Assembly: GCA_020048295.1 (NCBI GenBank)
Contig: JAIFMT010000180.1
Location: forward strand, 1 to 11,196
Direction of reading: 5' to 3'
Origin: Rhodoferax sp.
GTDB taxonomy: Bacteria > Pseudomonadota > Gammaproteobacteria > Burkholderiales > Burkholderiaceae
DNA: 11,196 nt
Below are positions 1 through 6,031 of the stretch, piece after piece; position 1 is the first letter of the stretch, and each line of letters starts with the position of its first letter. The notes below the pieces were generated by a model, which was not told the origin of the DNA, did no database searches, and saw only the letters and a program-made list of their open reading frames with translations. Both the position numbers and the translations under genes were made by a program.

Positions 1-100
1 TTACCGCACTTTTGCGGCAACCGATGTGGTGCAGGCACACACCTTGATGGAGTCGAGCCAGCACGTGGGAAAAATTGTTTTGACTTGGGGTAAACCATGA
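1..100 (+). CDS. NAD(P)H quinone oxidoreductase, PIG3-like (C-terminal end only)
   Basis: Only the last 32 codons are in the window, read in the frame starting at base 2 and ending at TGA 98-100. The peptide ends in [18 protein letters not shown] followed by GKP. From memory this matches the C-terminus of zinc-independent medium-chain dehydrogenase/reductase proteins of the PIG3 type, where a helix with 'AH..MES..H.GKIVL' closes the catalytic domain. Such enzymes reduce quinones with NAD(P)H in the cytoplasm. A gene of this kind often precedes tpiA in Comamonadaceae, which agrees with the call. The stop overlaps the tpiA start (ATGATG at 97-102), so the two are probably translated in coupled fashion. 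The cofactor-binding part lies outside the window, so the exact family rests on a short tail and on context. Confidence 0.7.
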   Translation, partial: YRTFAATDVVQAHTLMESSQHVGKIVLTWGKP

Positions 101-840
101 TGAAAAAATTGATTGCAGGTAACTGGAAGATGAACGGCAGCCTGGCTGCCAATGAAAAGCTTCTCAAAGACATTCTGGCTGGCTTGGGCCAACCGGCGTG
201 TCAGGTGGCGGTGGGCGTTCCGGCGGTGTACTTGGCCCAGTGCCAGGCGCTGCTGGCAGGTACCGCCATTGACCTGGCTTCGCAGGATATCTCGACGCAA
301 GAGGTCGGGGCTTATACCGGTGAAATTTCGGGGGCTATGCTCAAAGAGTTTGGTGTGCGTTACGCCATCGTGGGTCATTCTGAGCGTCGCCAGTACCACG
401 GAGAAACCGATGAAGTGGTGGCGCTCAAGGCACAGCGGGCATTGGGTTGCGGCATCACGCCAATCGTCTGTGTTGGCGAAACGCTGGCCGAGCGCGAGGC
501 GGGTAAAACCGACGAGGTGGTCAAGCGCCAACTCGCTGCCGTCATCCACACCAATGGCCACTGCATCAGTGAAATCGTTGTGGCTTATGAGCCGGTGTGG
601 GCGATTGGCACCGGCAAAACAGCTTCTCCTGAACAGGCGCAACAGGTGCATGCTGTGCTGCGCGCACAGTTACACGCCGCCACCGAGCACTCTGACCGCA
701 TCAAGTTGCTCTATGGTGGCAGCATGAATGCTGCCAACGCAGCTTCGCTGCTGGCACAACCCGATATTGATGGCGGCCTGATCGGAGGCGCTGCCTTGAA
801 GCCACAGGATTTTTTAACGATTATTGCTGCTTGCGCTTGA
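97..840 (+). CDS. tpiA: Triosephosphate isomerase
   Basis: This cytoplasmic glycolytic and gluconeogenic enzyme interconverts dihydroxyacetone phosphate and glyceraldehyde 3-phosphate as a dimeric TIM barrel. The 247-residue length is usual for bacterial TpiA. The N-terminal AGNWKMNG motif supplies Asn9 and Lys11, GHSERR carries the electrophilic His94, and [15 protein letters not shown] carries the catalytic base Glu165 followed by the mobile phosphate-gripping loop. YGGS and GLIGGAAL near the C-terminus complete the phosphate site. All catalytic residues are intact. Two consecutive ATGs (97 and 100) could start it. The first overlaps the stop of the upstream oxidoreductase, and the product differs by one Met only. 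A clear Shine-Dalgarno is lacking (GGGG at 87-90 is weak), which fits coupling to the upstream gene. secG follows after 38 bases with no terminator. Confidence 0.97.
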   Translation: MMKKLIAGNWKMNGSLAANEKLLKDILAGLGQPACQVAVGVPAVYLAQCQALLAGTAIDLASQDISTQEVGAYTGEISGAMLKEFGVRYAIVGHSERRQYHGETDEVVALKAQRALGCGITPIVCVGETLAEREAGKTDEVVKRQLAAVIHTNGHCISEIVVAYEPVWAIGTGKTASPEQAQQVHAVLRAQLHAATEHSDRIKLLYGGSMNAANAASLLAQPDIDGGLIGGAALKPQDFLTIIAACA

Positions 841-867
841 TGAACAAGCGTTGATAGCTGTAATTTC

Positions 868-872
868 AGGAG
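868..872 (+). promoter_or_regulatory. Shine-Dalgarno that fixes the secG start
   Basis: AGGAG lies six bases before ATG 879. An in-frame TTG at 876 would be only three bases from it, so ATG 879 is the better start. Confidence 0.75.
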
Positions 873-878
873 TATTTG

Positions 879-1241
879 ATGGGTGTGATTTCAACGATTT
901 TGCTGGCCGTACAGATGCTGTCAGCGCTCACCATGGTCGGTTTGATTTTGGTGCAGCACGGCAAGGGGGCTGACATGGGTGCGGCCTTTGGCAGCGGTGG
1001 CTCTGGCAGCCTGTTTGGGGCCAGTGGCAGCGCCAATTTTTTGTCGCGCACCACGGCAGTGTTGGCAACCGTTTTCTTTGTCAGCACACTGCTGTTGGCG
1101 TATTTCGGCTCGGTGCGCCCGGCTGCCACGAGTTCGGGCAGCGTGCTTGAAAACGCGGCGCTGGTGGCACCAACGCCTGTGCCCGCCGTTGTGCCTGCTG
1201 TGGTTCCAGCATCGGGCGCAGCGCAGATTCCGGCCAAATAA
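879..1241 (+). CDS. secG: Preprotein translocase subunit SecG
   Basis: SecG is a small inner-membrane partner of SecY and SecE that helps SecA-driven export. The 120-residue protein has the family layout. A first membrane helix covers about residues 3-23. A cytoplasmic loop with VQHGKGADMGAAFGSG and a Gly/Ser-rich SGSLFGASGS stretch (about 26-52) is the most conserved part of SecG. A second helix spans about 57-77. After it comes a low-complexity tail rich in Ala, Pro and Val that includes a PAVVPAVVPA repeat (residues 102-111), which should face the periplasm if topology matches E. coli SecG. An in-frame TTG at 876 could add one residue, but the AGGAG at 868-872 favours ATG 879. It sits 38 bases after tpiA, probably in one operon. 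The tpiA-secG pairing is common in proteobacteria. Confidence 0.94.
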   Translation: MGVISTILLAVQMLSALTMVGLILVQHGKGADMGAAFGSGGSGSLFGASGSANFLSRTTAVLATVFFVSTLLLAYFGSVRPAATSSGSVLENAALVAPTPVPAVVPAVVPASGAAQIPAK

Positions 1242-1358
1242 TTGCGTTGGAAGTCCTCGAGTTGCGTAAGGGAACAGTGGGTTTTTCAGAGTAAACTCTT
1301 GTGCATCTGAACAGCTGAAAGGCGAGCAAAACGTCAAGCGGTTCGGATTGTCAGACAA
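1242..1358 (+). other. secG to tRNA-Leu spacer with small dyads
   Basis: This 117-base gap shows no hairpin followed by a T-run, so no intrinsic terminator is visible between secG and the tRNA. No good sigma-70 promoter stands out. TAAACT at 1292-1297 could pass for a -10 box, but no acceptable -35 lies 15-19 bases upstream. TTGCGT at 1262-1267 is 24 bases away, too far. Small inverted repeats are present: AGAGT/ACTCT at 1288-1299, TTCAGA/TCTGAA at 1285-1311, and TTGTC-A-GACAA at 1348-1358, the last ending exactly at the tRNA 5' end. Either the tRNA is read through from tpiA-secG or it uses a weak promoter here. The sequence does not decide. Confidence 0.45.
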
Positions 1359-1443
1359 GCCGTCGTGGTGAAATTGGTAGACACGCTATCTTGAGGTGGT
1401 AGTGGCGAAAGCTGTGCGAGTTCGAGTCTCGCCGACGGCACCA
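1359..1443 (+). tRNA. tRNA-Leu(GAG)
   Basis: The cloverleaf can be folded by hand. The acceptor stem is GCCGTCG (1359-1365) with CGACGGC (1433-1439), followed by discriminator A1440 and an encoded CCA at 1441-1443. The D arm closes with GTG/CAC around a loop containing TTGGTAGA. The anticodon stem is CTATC (1386-1390) with GGTAG (1398-1402) around the loop TTGAGGT, so the anticodon is GAG (1393-1395), reading leucine codons CUC and CUU. A long class II variable arm with a GAAA tetraloop (1403-1415) is as expected for tRNA-Leu. The T arm is GCGAG (1416-1420), TTCGAGT, CTCGC (1428-1432). The gene ends only two bases before the nuoA start codon. Confidence 0.97.
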
Positions 1444-1445
1444 AG

Positions 1446-1805
1446 TTGAACCTTGATCAATATTTGCCAGTCCTGCTGTTTATCCTGGTAGGCATCGCAG
1501 TAGGCATCATCCCGCAAGTGATTGGCTATGTGCTCGGGCCCAATCGCCCAGACCCTGCAAAAAACTCCCCATACGAATGTGGCTTTGAAGCGTTTGAAGA
1601 CGCGCGCATGAAATTTGATGTGCGCTATTACCTGATTGCCATTTTGTTCATTCTGTTTGACCTTGAAATCGCATTTCTGGTGCCCTGGGCGGTGGCGCTG
1701 AAAGATGTCGGCTTGGTCGGCTTCTTTGAAGTCATGATTTTCCTGGTCATTCTGGTTCTGGGCTTTATTTACATGTGGAAAAAAGGCGCCCTTGACTGGG
1801 AGTGA
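1446..1805 (+). CDS. nuoA: NADH-quinone oxidoreductase subunit A (ND3 homologue)
   Basis: NuoA is an inner-membrane subunit at the junction of the hydrophilic and membrane arms of complex I. The 119-residue length is typical. Three hydrophobic helices are visible (about 8-30, 61-81, 90-112). The loop after helix 1 holds [14 protein letters not shown] with Cys45, the equivalent of the conserved ND3 loop cysteine. Asp72 and Glu74 in FDLEIAFL match the conserved acidic pair of helix 2. The start is TTG at 1446. Going upstream, the frame meets TGA at 1392 inside the tRNA anticodon loop with no ATG, GTG or TTG between. Later in-frame candidates (TTG 1464, GTG 1518) would clip or remove helix 1. 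No Shine-Dalgarno is present, because the upstream bases are the tRNA acceptor stem and CCA. nuoB follows after 12 bases. Confidence 0.95.
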   Translation: MNLDQYLPVLLFILVGIAVGIIPQVIGYVLGPNRPDPAKNSPYECGFEAFEDARMKFDVRYYLIAILFILFDLEIAFLVPWAVALKDVGLVGFFEVMIFLVILVLGFIYMWKKGALDWE

Positions 1806-1817
1806 GAGGCACACGGC

Positions 1818-2297
1818 ATGATTGAAGGCGTATTCAAGGAAAGTTTTGTCACTACCAGTTACGACTCGGTGATGAATTGGGCCAAGACTGGGTCGTTGTG
1901 GCCCATGACGTTTGGCTTGGCGTGCTGTGCTGTCGAAATGATGCATGCCGCTACTGCACGGTATGACATCAGCCGTTTTGGTGCCGAGGTGTTTCGCGCC
2001 AGTCCACGCCAATCCGACCTGATCATTGTGGCGGGCACGTTGTGCAACAAGATGGCACCAGCTTTTCGCAAGGTTTATGACCAGATGAGCGAGCCGCGCT
2101 GGGTTATTTCCATGGGCTCGTGTGCCAACGGTGGTGGTTATTACCACTACAGCTATTCCGTAGTTCGCGGTTGTGACCGTATCGTGCCGGTTGATGTTTA
2201 TGTGCCGGGTTGCCCACCGACCGCTGAGGCGCTGTTGTACGGCATCATCCAGTTGCAAAGCAAAATCCGCCGCACGCAAACCATTGCGCGCGCCTGA
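1818..2297 (+). CDS. nuoB: NADH-quinone oxidoreductase subunit B (PSST homologue, cluster N2)
   Basis: NuoB carries the terminal [4Fe-4S] cluster N2, which passes electrons to quinone at the base of the peripheral arm. The 159-residue protein has all N2 ligands: the adjacent Cys36-Cys37 in ACCAVEMM, Cys102 in [11 protein letters not shown], and Cys132 in [14 protein letters not shown]. The [10 protein letters not shown] segment (about 72-81) and [12 protein letters not shown] (about 109-120) are further family hallmarks. ATG 1818 has AGAGG at 1805-1809 as a plausible ribosome site. The short C-terminus ([14 protein letters not shown]) ends ten bases before the nuoC ATG. It lines the quinone chamber together with NuoD and contacts NuoA, NuoH and NuoI. 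Confidence 0.98.
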   Translation: MIEGVFKESFVTTSYDSVMNWAKTGSLWPMTFGLACCAVEMMHAATARYDISRFGAEVFRASPRQSDLIIVAGTLCNKMAPAFRKVYDQMSEPRWVISMGSCANGGGYYHYSYSVVRGCDRIVPVDVYVPGCPPTAEALLYGIIQLQSKIRRTQTIARA

Positions 2298-2302
2298 AGG
2301 GA
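2297..2302 (+). promoter_or_regulatory. Shine-Dalgarno that fixes the nuoC start
   Basis: AAGGGA lies five bases before ATG 2308 and begins on the last base of nuoB. It supports ATG 2308 rather than upstream in-frame codons, the furthest at 2173, which would lie inside nuoB. Confidence 0.65.
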
Positions 2303-2307
2303 CGAAG

Positions 2308-2925
2308 ATGAGCTTGTATGCAGTAAACCCCCATACGCTGAAGGCGCAGGTTGATGCGGCTTTGGGCACGTTGATAAAAAGCAGTGTGGTACGCCTTGAG
2401 GAACTCACCATTGAAGTCGCCGCTGCCGACTACTTGCAGGCGGCGAAGATTTTGCGCGACCACCTGGACTGCCGTTTTGAGCAAATGGTCGATTTGTGCG
2501 GTGTTGATTATTCCACTTACAAAGAGCAGGGTACCGATGGCCCCCGCTTTTGTGTGGTGCTGCATTTGCTGTCGGTCAGCCTGAACCAGCGTGTGCGGCT
2601 CAAGGTGTTTGCGCCGGATGATTTGTCGCCAGTGGTCAGCTCCGTGTGTGATGTCTGGAGTGCGGCCAACTGGTTTGAGCGTGAGGCGTTTGATTTGTAT
2701 GGCATCATTTTCGAAGGCCACGACGACTTGCGCCGAATCCTGACCGACTATGGTTTTATCGGGCATCCGTTTCGCAAAGACTTCCCATTGAGTGGACATG
2801 TCGAAATGCGCTACGACGCCGAACAGAAACGTGTTGTCTATCAGCCGATCACGATCGAACCGCGTGAAATAACCCCCCGCATCATCCGCGAAGAAAACTA
2901 TGGGGGCCTGCATCAGGCTAGCTGA
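2308..2925 (+). CDS. nuoC: NADH-quinone oxidoreductase subunit C (30 kDa subunit)
   Basis: NuoC is a cofactor-free structural subunit of the connecting module that packs against NuoD. The 205-residue product starts [11 protein letters not shown]. The frame is open back to 2173, but that stretch overlaps nuoB and reads as nonsense protein, so ATG 2308 with its AAGGGA is the real start. The 30 kDa subunit signature lies at residues 124-161: [20 protein letters not shown] (124-143), then [10 protein letters not shown] (152-161). The part after it ([17 protein letters not shown]) is the usual C-terminal extension. nuoC and nuoD are separate genes here, unlike the fused nuoCD of E. coli. nuoD begins three bases after the stop. 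Confidence 0.97.
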   Translation: MSLYAVNPHTLKAQVDAALGTLIKSSVVRLEELTIEVAAADYLQAAKILRDHLDCRFEQMVDLCGVDYSTYKEQGTDGPRFCVVLHLLSVSLNQRVRLKVFAPDDLSPVVSSVCDVWSAANWFEREAFDLYGIIFEGHDDLRRILTDYGFIGHPFRKDFPLSGHVEMRYDAEQKRVVYQPITIEPREITPRIIREENYGGLHQAS

Positions 2926-2928
2926 GTT

Positions 2929-4182
2929 ATGGCTGAAATCAAGAACTACACCCTCAATTTTGGACCTCAACACCCTGCGGCGCACGGTGTGTTGCGACTG
3001 GTGCTGGAGCTCGACGGCGAGGTCATCCAGCGTGCCGATCCGCATATTGGCTTGTTGCACCGTGCCACCGAAAAGCTGGCAGAGAGCAAGACCTATATCC
3101 AGACGCTGCCGTACATGGACCGGCTGGACTATATGTCCATGATGTGCAACGAGAACGCCTACTGTCTGGCCATCGAGAAGATGCTCGATCTTGAGGTGCC
3201 GATTCGCGCAAAATACATCCGCGTGATGTTTTCCGAAATCACCCGGATGCTTAACCATTTGTTGTGGATCGGCGCGCATGCCCTCGACTGCGGTGCCATG
3301 ACGGTCATGTTGTACGCTTTCCGCGAGCGCGAAGACCTGTTTGACATGTACGAAGCGGTCAGTGGCGCCCGGATGCACGCGGCCTATTTCCGTCCGGGCG
3401 GCGTTTATCGTGATCTGCCCGACAGCATGCCCAAGCATCAGCCCAACAAAGTGCGTAGCGCCAAGGCGATTGAGCAACGTAACCACAACCGTAACGGCAC
3501 CCTGCTTGACTTCATTGATGATTTCACGCAGCGCTTTCCCACCTATCTTGAGGAATACCACACGCTGTTGACCGACAACCGCATCTGGAAGCAGCGTACC
3601 GTGGGCATTGGCGTGGTGACACCCGAGCGTGCACTGAACCTGGGTTTTACCGGGCCGATGTTGCGCGGCTCAGGCATCGCTTGGGACCTGCGCAAGCAGC
3701 AGCCCTACGATGCCTATGACCAGATCGACTTCGACGTGCCAGTCGGCAAGACGGGTGACAGCTATGACCGTTACCTGGTGCGCATGGAAGAGTTGCGCCA
3801 GTCCAACCGCATCATGAAACAGTGTGTTGATTGGCTACGTGCCAACCCTGGCCCGGTCATTACAGATAACCACAAGATTGCGCCGCCTGATCGTGAGTCC
3901 ATGAAAACCAACATGGAAGAGCTGATTCATCACTTCAAGCTGTTCACTGAAGGTTTCTGCATTCCCGAGGGCGAGGCCTACGCTGCCATTGAGCATCCTA
4001 AGGGTGAGTTTGGCATTTACCTGATCAGCGACGGGGCCAATAAGCCTTACCGGATGAAAATTCGTCCACCGGCATTCGTGCATTTGGCTGCACTCAACGA
4101 AATGGGCAAGGGCCACATGATTGCGGATGCGGTGGCCATCATTGGCACCATGGACATTGTGTTTGGGGAAGTTGACCGATGA
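2929..4182 (+). CDS. nuoD: NADH-quinone oxidoreductase subunit D (49 kDa subunit)
   Basis: NuoD forms most of the quinone-binding cavity and derives from the large subunit of [NiFe] hydrogenases, without their metal site. At 417 residues it has full length for the unfused form. The N-terminal [20 protein letters not shown] holds His19, and DRLDYMSM holds Tyr68. Their 49-residue spacing equals that of the quinone-headgroup ligands His38/Tyr87 of Thermus Nqo4 and His59/Tyr108 of the bovine subunit. [16 protein letters not shown] and FGEVDR at the C-terminus are also family signatures. Only a weak ribosome site precedes the ATG, which is three bases after nuoC, so coupling is likely. The stop overlaps the nuoE start as ATGA (4179-4182). 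Confidence 0.98.
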   Translation: MAEIKNYTLNFGPQHPAAHGVLRLVLELDGEVIQRADPHIGLLHRATEKLAESKTYIQTLPYMDRLDYMSMMCNENAYCLAIEKMLDLEVPIRAKYIRVMFSEITRMLNHLLWIGAHALDCGAMTVMLYAFREREDLFDMYEAVSGARMHAAYFRPGGVYRDLPDSMPKHQPNKVRSAKAIEQRNHNRNGTLLDFIDDFTQRFPTYLEEYHTLLTDNRIWKQRTVGIGVVTPERALNLGFTGPMLRGSGIAWDLRKQQPYDAYDQIDFDVPVGKTGDSYDRYLVRMEELRQSNRIMKQCVDWLRANPGPVITDNHKIAPPDRESMKTNMEELIHHFKLFTEGFCIPEGEAYAAIEHPKGEFGIYLISDGANKPYRMKIRPPAFVHLAALNEMGKGHMIADAVAIIGTMDIVFGEVDR

Positions 4183-4670
4183 TTTCCGAAAAATCTCTAG
4201 ATCGTTTTGCTGTCGAGGTCGCCAAATACCCGGCAGATCAGCGTCAGTCGGCTGTCATGGCTTGTTTGCGCATCGTGCAGCAGGAGCTGGGTTTTGTTAG
4301 CGCTGAGAGCGAGCAACTGGTTGCCGATTATCTGGGCATGGCGCCGATGGCGGTCCATGAGGTGACCAGCTTTTACAACATGTACAACCAGAAGCCGGTG
4401 GGTAAATACAAACTCAATGTTTGCACCAACCTGCCGTGCCAGTTGCGTGACGGTGCCAGAGCGCTGGCGCACCTGAAGAACAAGTTGGGCGTCGATGTCA
4501 ACCAGACCACGTCAGACGGGCTTTTTACGCTGCAGCAGTGTGAGTGCCTCGGGGCTTGCGCCGATTCTCCGGTGTTGTTGGTGAACGACACTACCATGTG
4601 CAGTTTCATGAGCGATGAGAAGTTGGATCAGTTGGTTGATGGTTTGCGCTCCGCCGAGGTGAAGCCATGA
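4179..4670 (+). CDS. nuoE: NADH-quinone oxidoreductase subunit E (24 kDa subunit, cluster N1a)
   Basis: NuoE is a thioredoxin-fold [2Fe-2S] ferredoxin subunit that sits beside NuoF in the NADH-oxidising tip. The protein has 163 residues. A helical N-terminal part (about 1-72) contains the [11 protein letters not shown] signature, followed by the ferredoxin domain. The N1a ligands are Cys82 and Cys87 in VCTNLPC, and Cys123 and Cys127 in CLGAC. Their spacing (5, 36, 4) equals that of E. coli NuoE Cys92/97/133/137. One extra cysteine, Cys121, lies just before the third ligand. The start overlaps the nuoD stop, and GGGGAA at 4165-4170 serves as ribosome site eight bases upstream. The stop overlaps the nuoF ATG. 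Confidence 0.98.
   Translation: MISEKSLDRFAVEVAKYPADQRQSAVMACLRIVQQELGFVSAESEQLVADYLGMAPMAVHEVTSFYNMYNQKPVGKYKLNVCTNLPCQLRDGARALAHLKNKLGVDVNQTTSDGLFTLQQCECLGACADSPVLLVNDTTMCSFMSDEKLDQLVDGLRSAEVKP
4656..4662 (+). promoter_or_regulatory. Strong Shine-Dalgarno for nuoF
   Basis: GAGGTGA, a near-perfect match to the 16S rRNA tail, lies four bases before ATG 4667 inside the end of nuoE. It supports independent initiation on nuoF in addition to ATGA coupling. Confidence 0.65.
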
Positions 4671-6019
4671 AAGCGGCGCAATTGCTAGCCCAGTTTCAGG
4701 CCACGGGTGTGCAAACCTGTTTTCATAACCGTCACCTCAGTCCGCAGATTCTCGATGGCCTGGATGGTGCCAACTGGCATCTGAAAGATTATGTGGCGCG
4801 TGGCGGTTATCAAGCTTTGAAGAAAGTATTGGGACTCGATGGTGGCTCGGGTCTGACGCAAGATCAGGTGATTGCCACCGTCAAGGAGTCCGGTTTGCGC
4901 GGACGTGGGGGCGCGGGTTTTCCGACTGGGCTCAAGTGGAGCTTTATGCCACGCCAATTCCCAGGTCAAAAATACCTGGTTTGCAATTCAGACGAGGGTG
5001 AGCCAGGCACCTGCAAAGACCGCGAAATCATGCAGTTCAATCCGCACATAGTGATTGAGGGCATGATCATCGCCGCTTACGCCATGGGCATCTCGGTGGG
5101 CTACAACTATATTCATGGCGAAATTTTTCAGACTTACGAGCGTTTTGACGATGCCCTGAACGAAGCGCGTGTGGCTGGCTTGCTGGGCGACAACATCCTT
5201 GGCAGTGGGTTCAGCTTTCAATTGCATGCAGCACATGGCTTTGGCGCCTATATTTGCGGCGAAGAAACCGGTCTGCTGGAGTCCCTGGAAGGAAAAAAAG
5301 GCCAACCACGCTTCAAACCGCCATTCCCGGCAAGCTTTGGCTTGTATGGCAAACCAACGACCATCAACAACACCGAAACCTTTGCTGCGGTACCCTGGAT
5401 CATCCGCAATGGCGGTGCAGCGTATTTGGCGTGTGGCAAACCTAACAACGGTGGCACCAAGATCTATTCAGTCAGCGGCGATGTCGAGTTACCTGGCAAC
5501 TATGAAGTCCCAATGGGTACGCCGTTTGCCACATTACTGGAACTCGCGGGCGGTGTGCGAACCGGTCGCAAGTTGAAGGCGGTCATTCCCGGCGGTTCGT
5601 CGTCTCCCGTGCTGCCGGCTGATCTAATGATGGATTGCACCCTGGACTATGACTCCATCGCCAAGGCGGGTTCGATGCTGGGTTCGGGCGCGGTCATCGT
5701 CATGGACGACTCCCGCTGCATGGTCAAAAGCCTGCAGCGCCTGAGCTACTTTTACATGCACGAGTCCTGCGGCCAGTGCACGCCTTGCCGCGAAGGCACC
5801 GGGTGGTTGTGGCGTGTGGTGGACCGCATCGAAAACGGTCACGGTAAGCCGTCTGACATGGAGTTATTGAATTCGGTGGCAGAAAATATTCAGGGCCGCA
5901 CGATCTGTGCCCTGGGCGATGCCGCCGCCATGCCGGTGCGCGCCATGCTCAAGCATTTCATGCCTGAATTTGAATACCACGTGGCCCACAAGACCTGCAT
6001 GGTCCCGGCTTATGTTTGA
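4667..6019 (+). CDS. nuoF: NADH-quinone oxidoreductase subunit F (51 kDa subunit, FMN and cluster N3)
   Basis: NuoF binds NADH and FMN and holds [4Fe-4S] cluster N3, so electrons enter complex I here. The 450-residue length is normal. The FMN/NADH glycine-rich motif [13 protein letters not shown] is at residues 79-91. [17 protein letters not shown] follows at about 106-122, and the NADH-site segment [19 protein letters not shown] lies in the middle of the protein. The N3 ligands are Cys368, Cys371 and Cys374 in [14 protein letters not shown] and Cys414 in [10 protein letters not shown]. The start ATG 4667 overlaps the nuoE stop (ATGA) and has a strong GAGGTGA four bases away. nuoG begins 12 bases after the stop. 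Confidence 0.98.
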   Translation: MKAAQLLAQFQATGVQTCFHNRHLSPQILDGLDGANWHLKDYVARGGYQALKKVLGLDGGSGLTQDQVIATVKESGLRGRGGAGFPTGLKWSFMPRQFPGQKYLVCNSDEGEPGTCKDREIMQFNPHIVIEGMIIAAYAMGISVGYNYIHGEIFQTYERFDDALNEARVAGLLGDNILGSGFSFQLHAAHGFGAYICGEETGLLESLEGKKGQPRFKPPFPASFGLYGKPTTINNTETFAAVPWIIRNGGAAYLACGKPNNGGTKIYSVSGDVELPGNYEVPMGTPFATLLELAGGVRTGRKLKAVIPGGSSSPVLPADLMMDCTLDYDSIAKAGSMLGSGAVIVMDDSRCMVKSLQRLSYFYMHESCGQCTPCREGTGWLWRVVDRIENGHGKPSDMELLNSVAENIQGRTICALGDAAAMPVRAMLKHFMPEFEYHVAHKTCMVPAYV

Positions 6020-6031
6020 GCGAGTCTCCAG

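Noticed and set aside
876..878. TTG start one codon before the secG ATG
   Set aside because: It would lie only three bases from the AGGAG, and ATG 879 has ideal spacing.
1242..1267. Two TTGCGT hexamers 20 bases apart, considered as -35 boxes or operator repeats
   Set aside because: No matching -10 hexamer lies at 16-18 bases from either, and a six-base repeat is not significant.
1285..1320. TTTCAG/CTGAAA inverted repeat considered as a terminator after secG
   Set aside because: The stem is short and AT-rich with a large loop, and no T-run follows the 3' arm.
2173..2307. A longer nuoC start at 2173
   Set aside because: It would overlap most of the conserved C-terminal part of nuoB in another frame, and the added residues do not resemble NuoC. 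ATG 2308 has a good ribosome site.
1386..2411. A 341-codon minus-strand frame opposite the tRNA, nuoA and nuoB
   Set aside because: It has the same codon alignment as nuoA and nuoB, runs through the tRNA gene, and gives no recognisable protein.
2245..3561. A 438-codon open frame on the minus strand opposite nuoC and nuoD
   Set aside because: Its codons line up exactly with those of nuoC and nuoD, so its stops would need TTA, CTA or TCA in the sense genes. These are rarely used here, which leaves the antisense frame open by codon bias. The protein has no recognisable motif.
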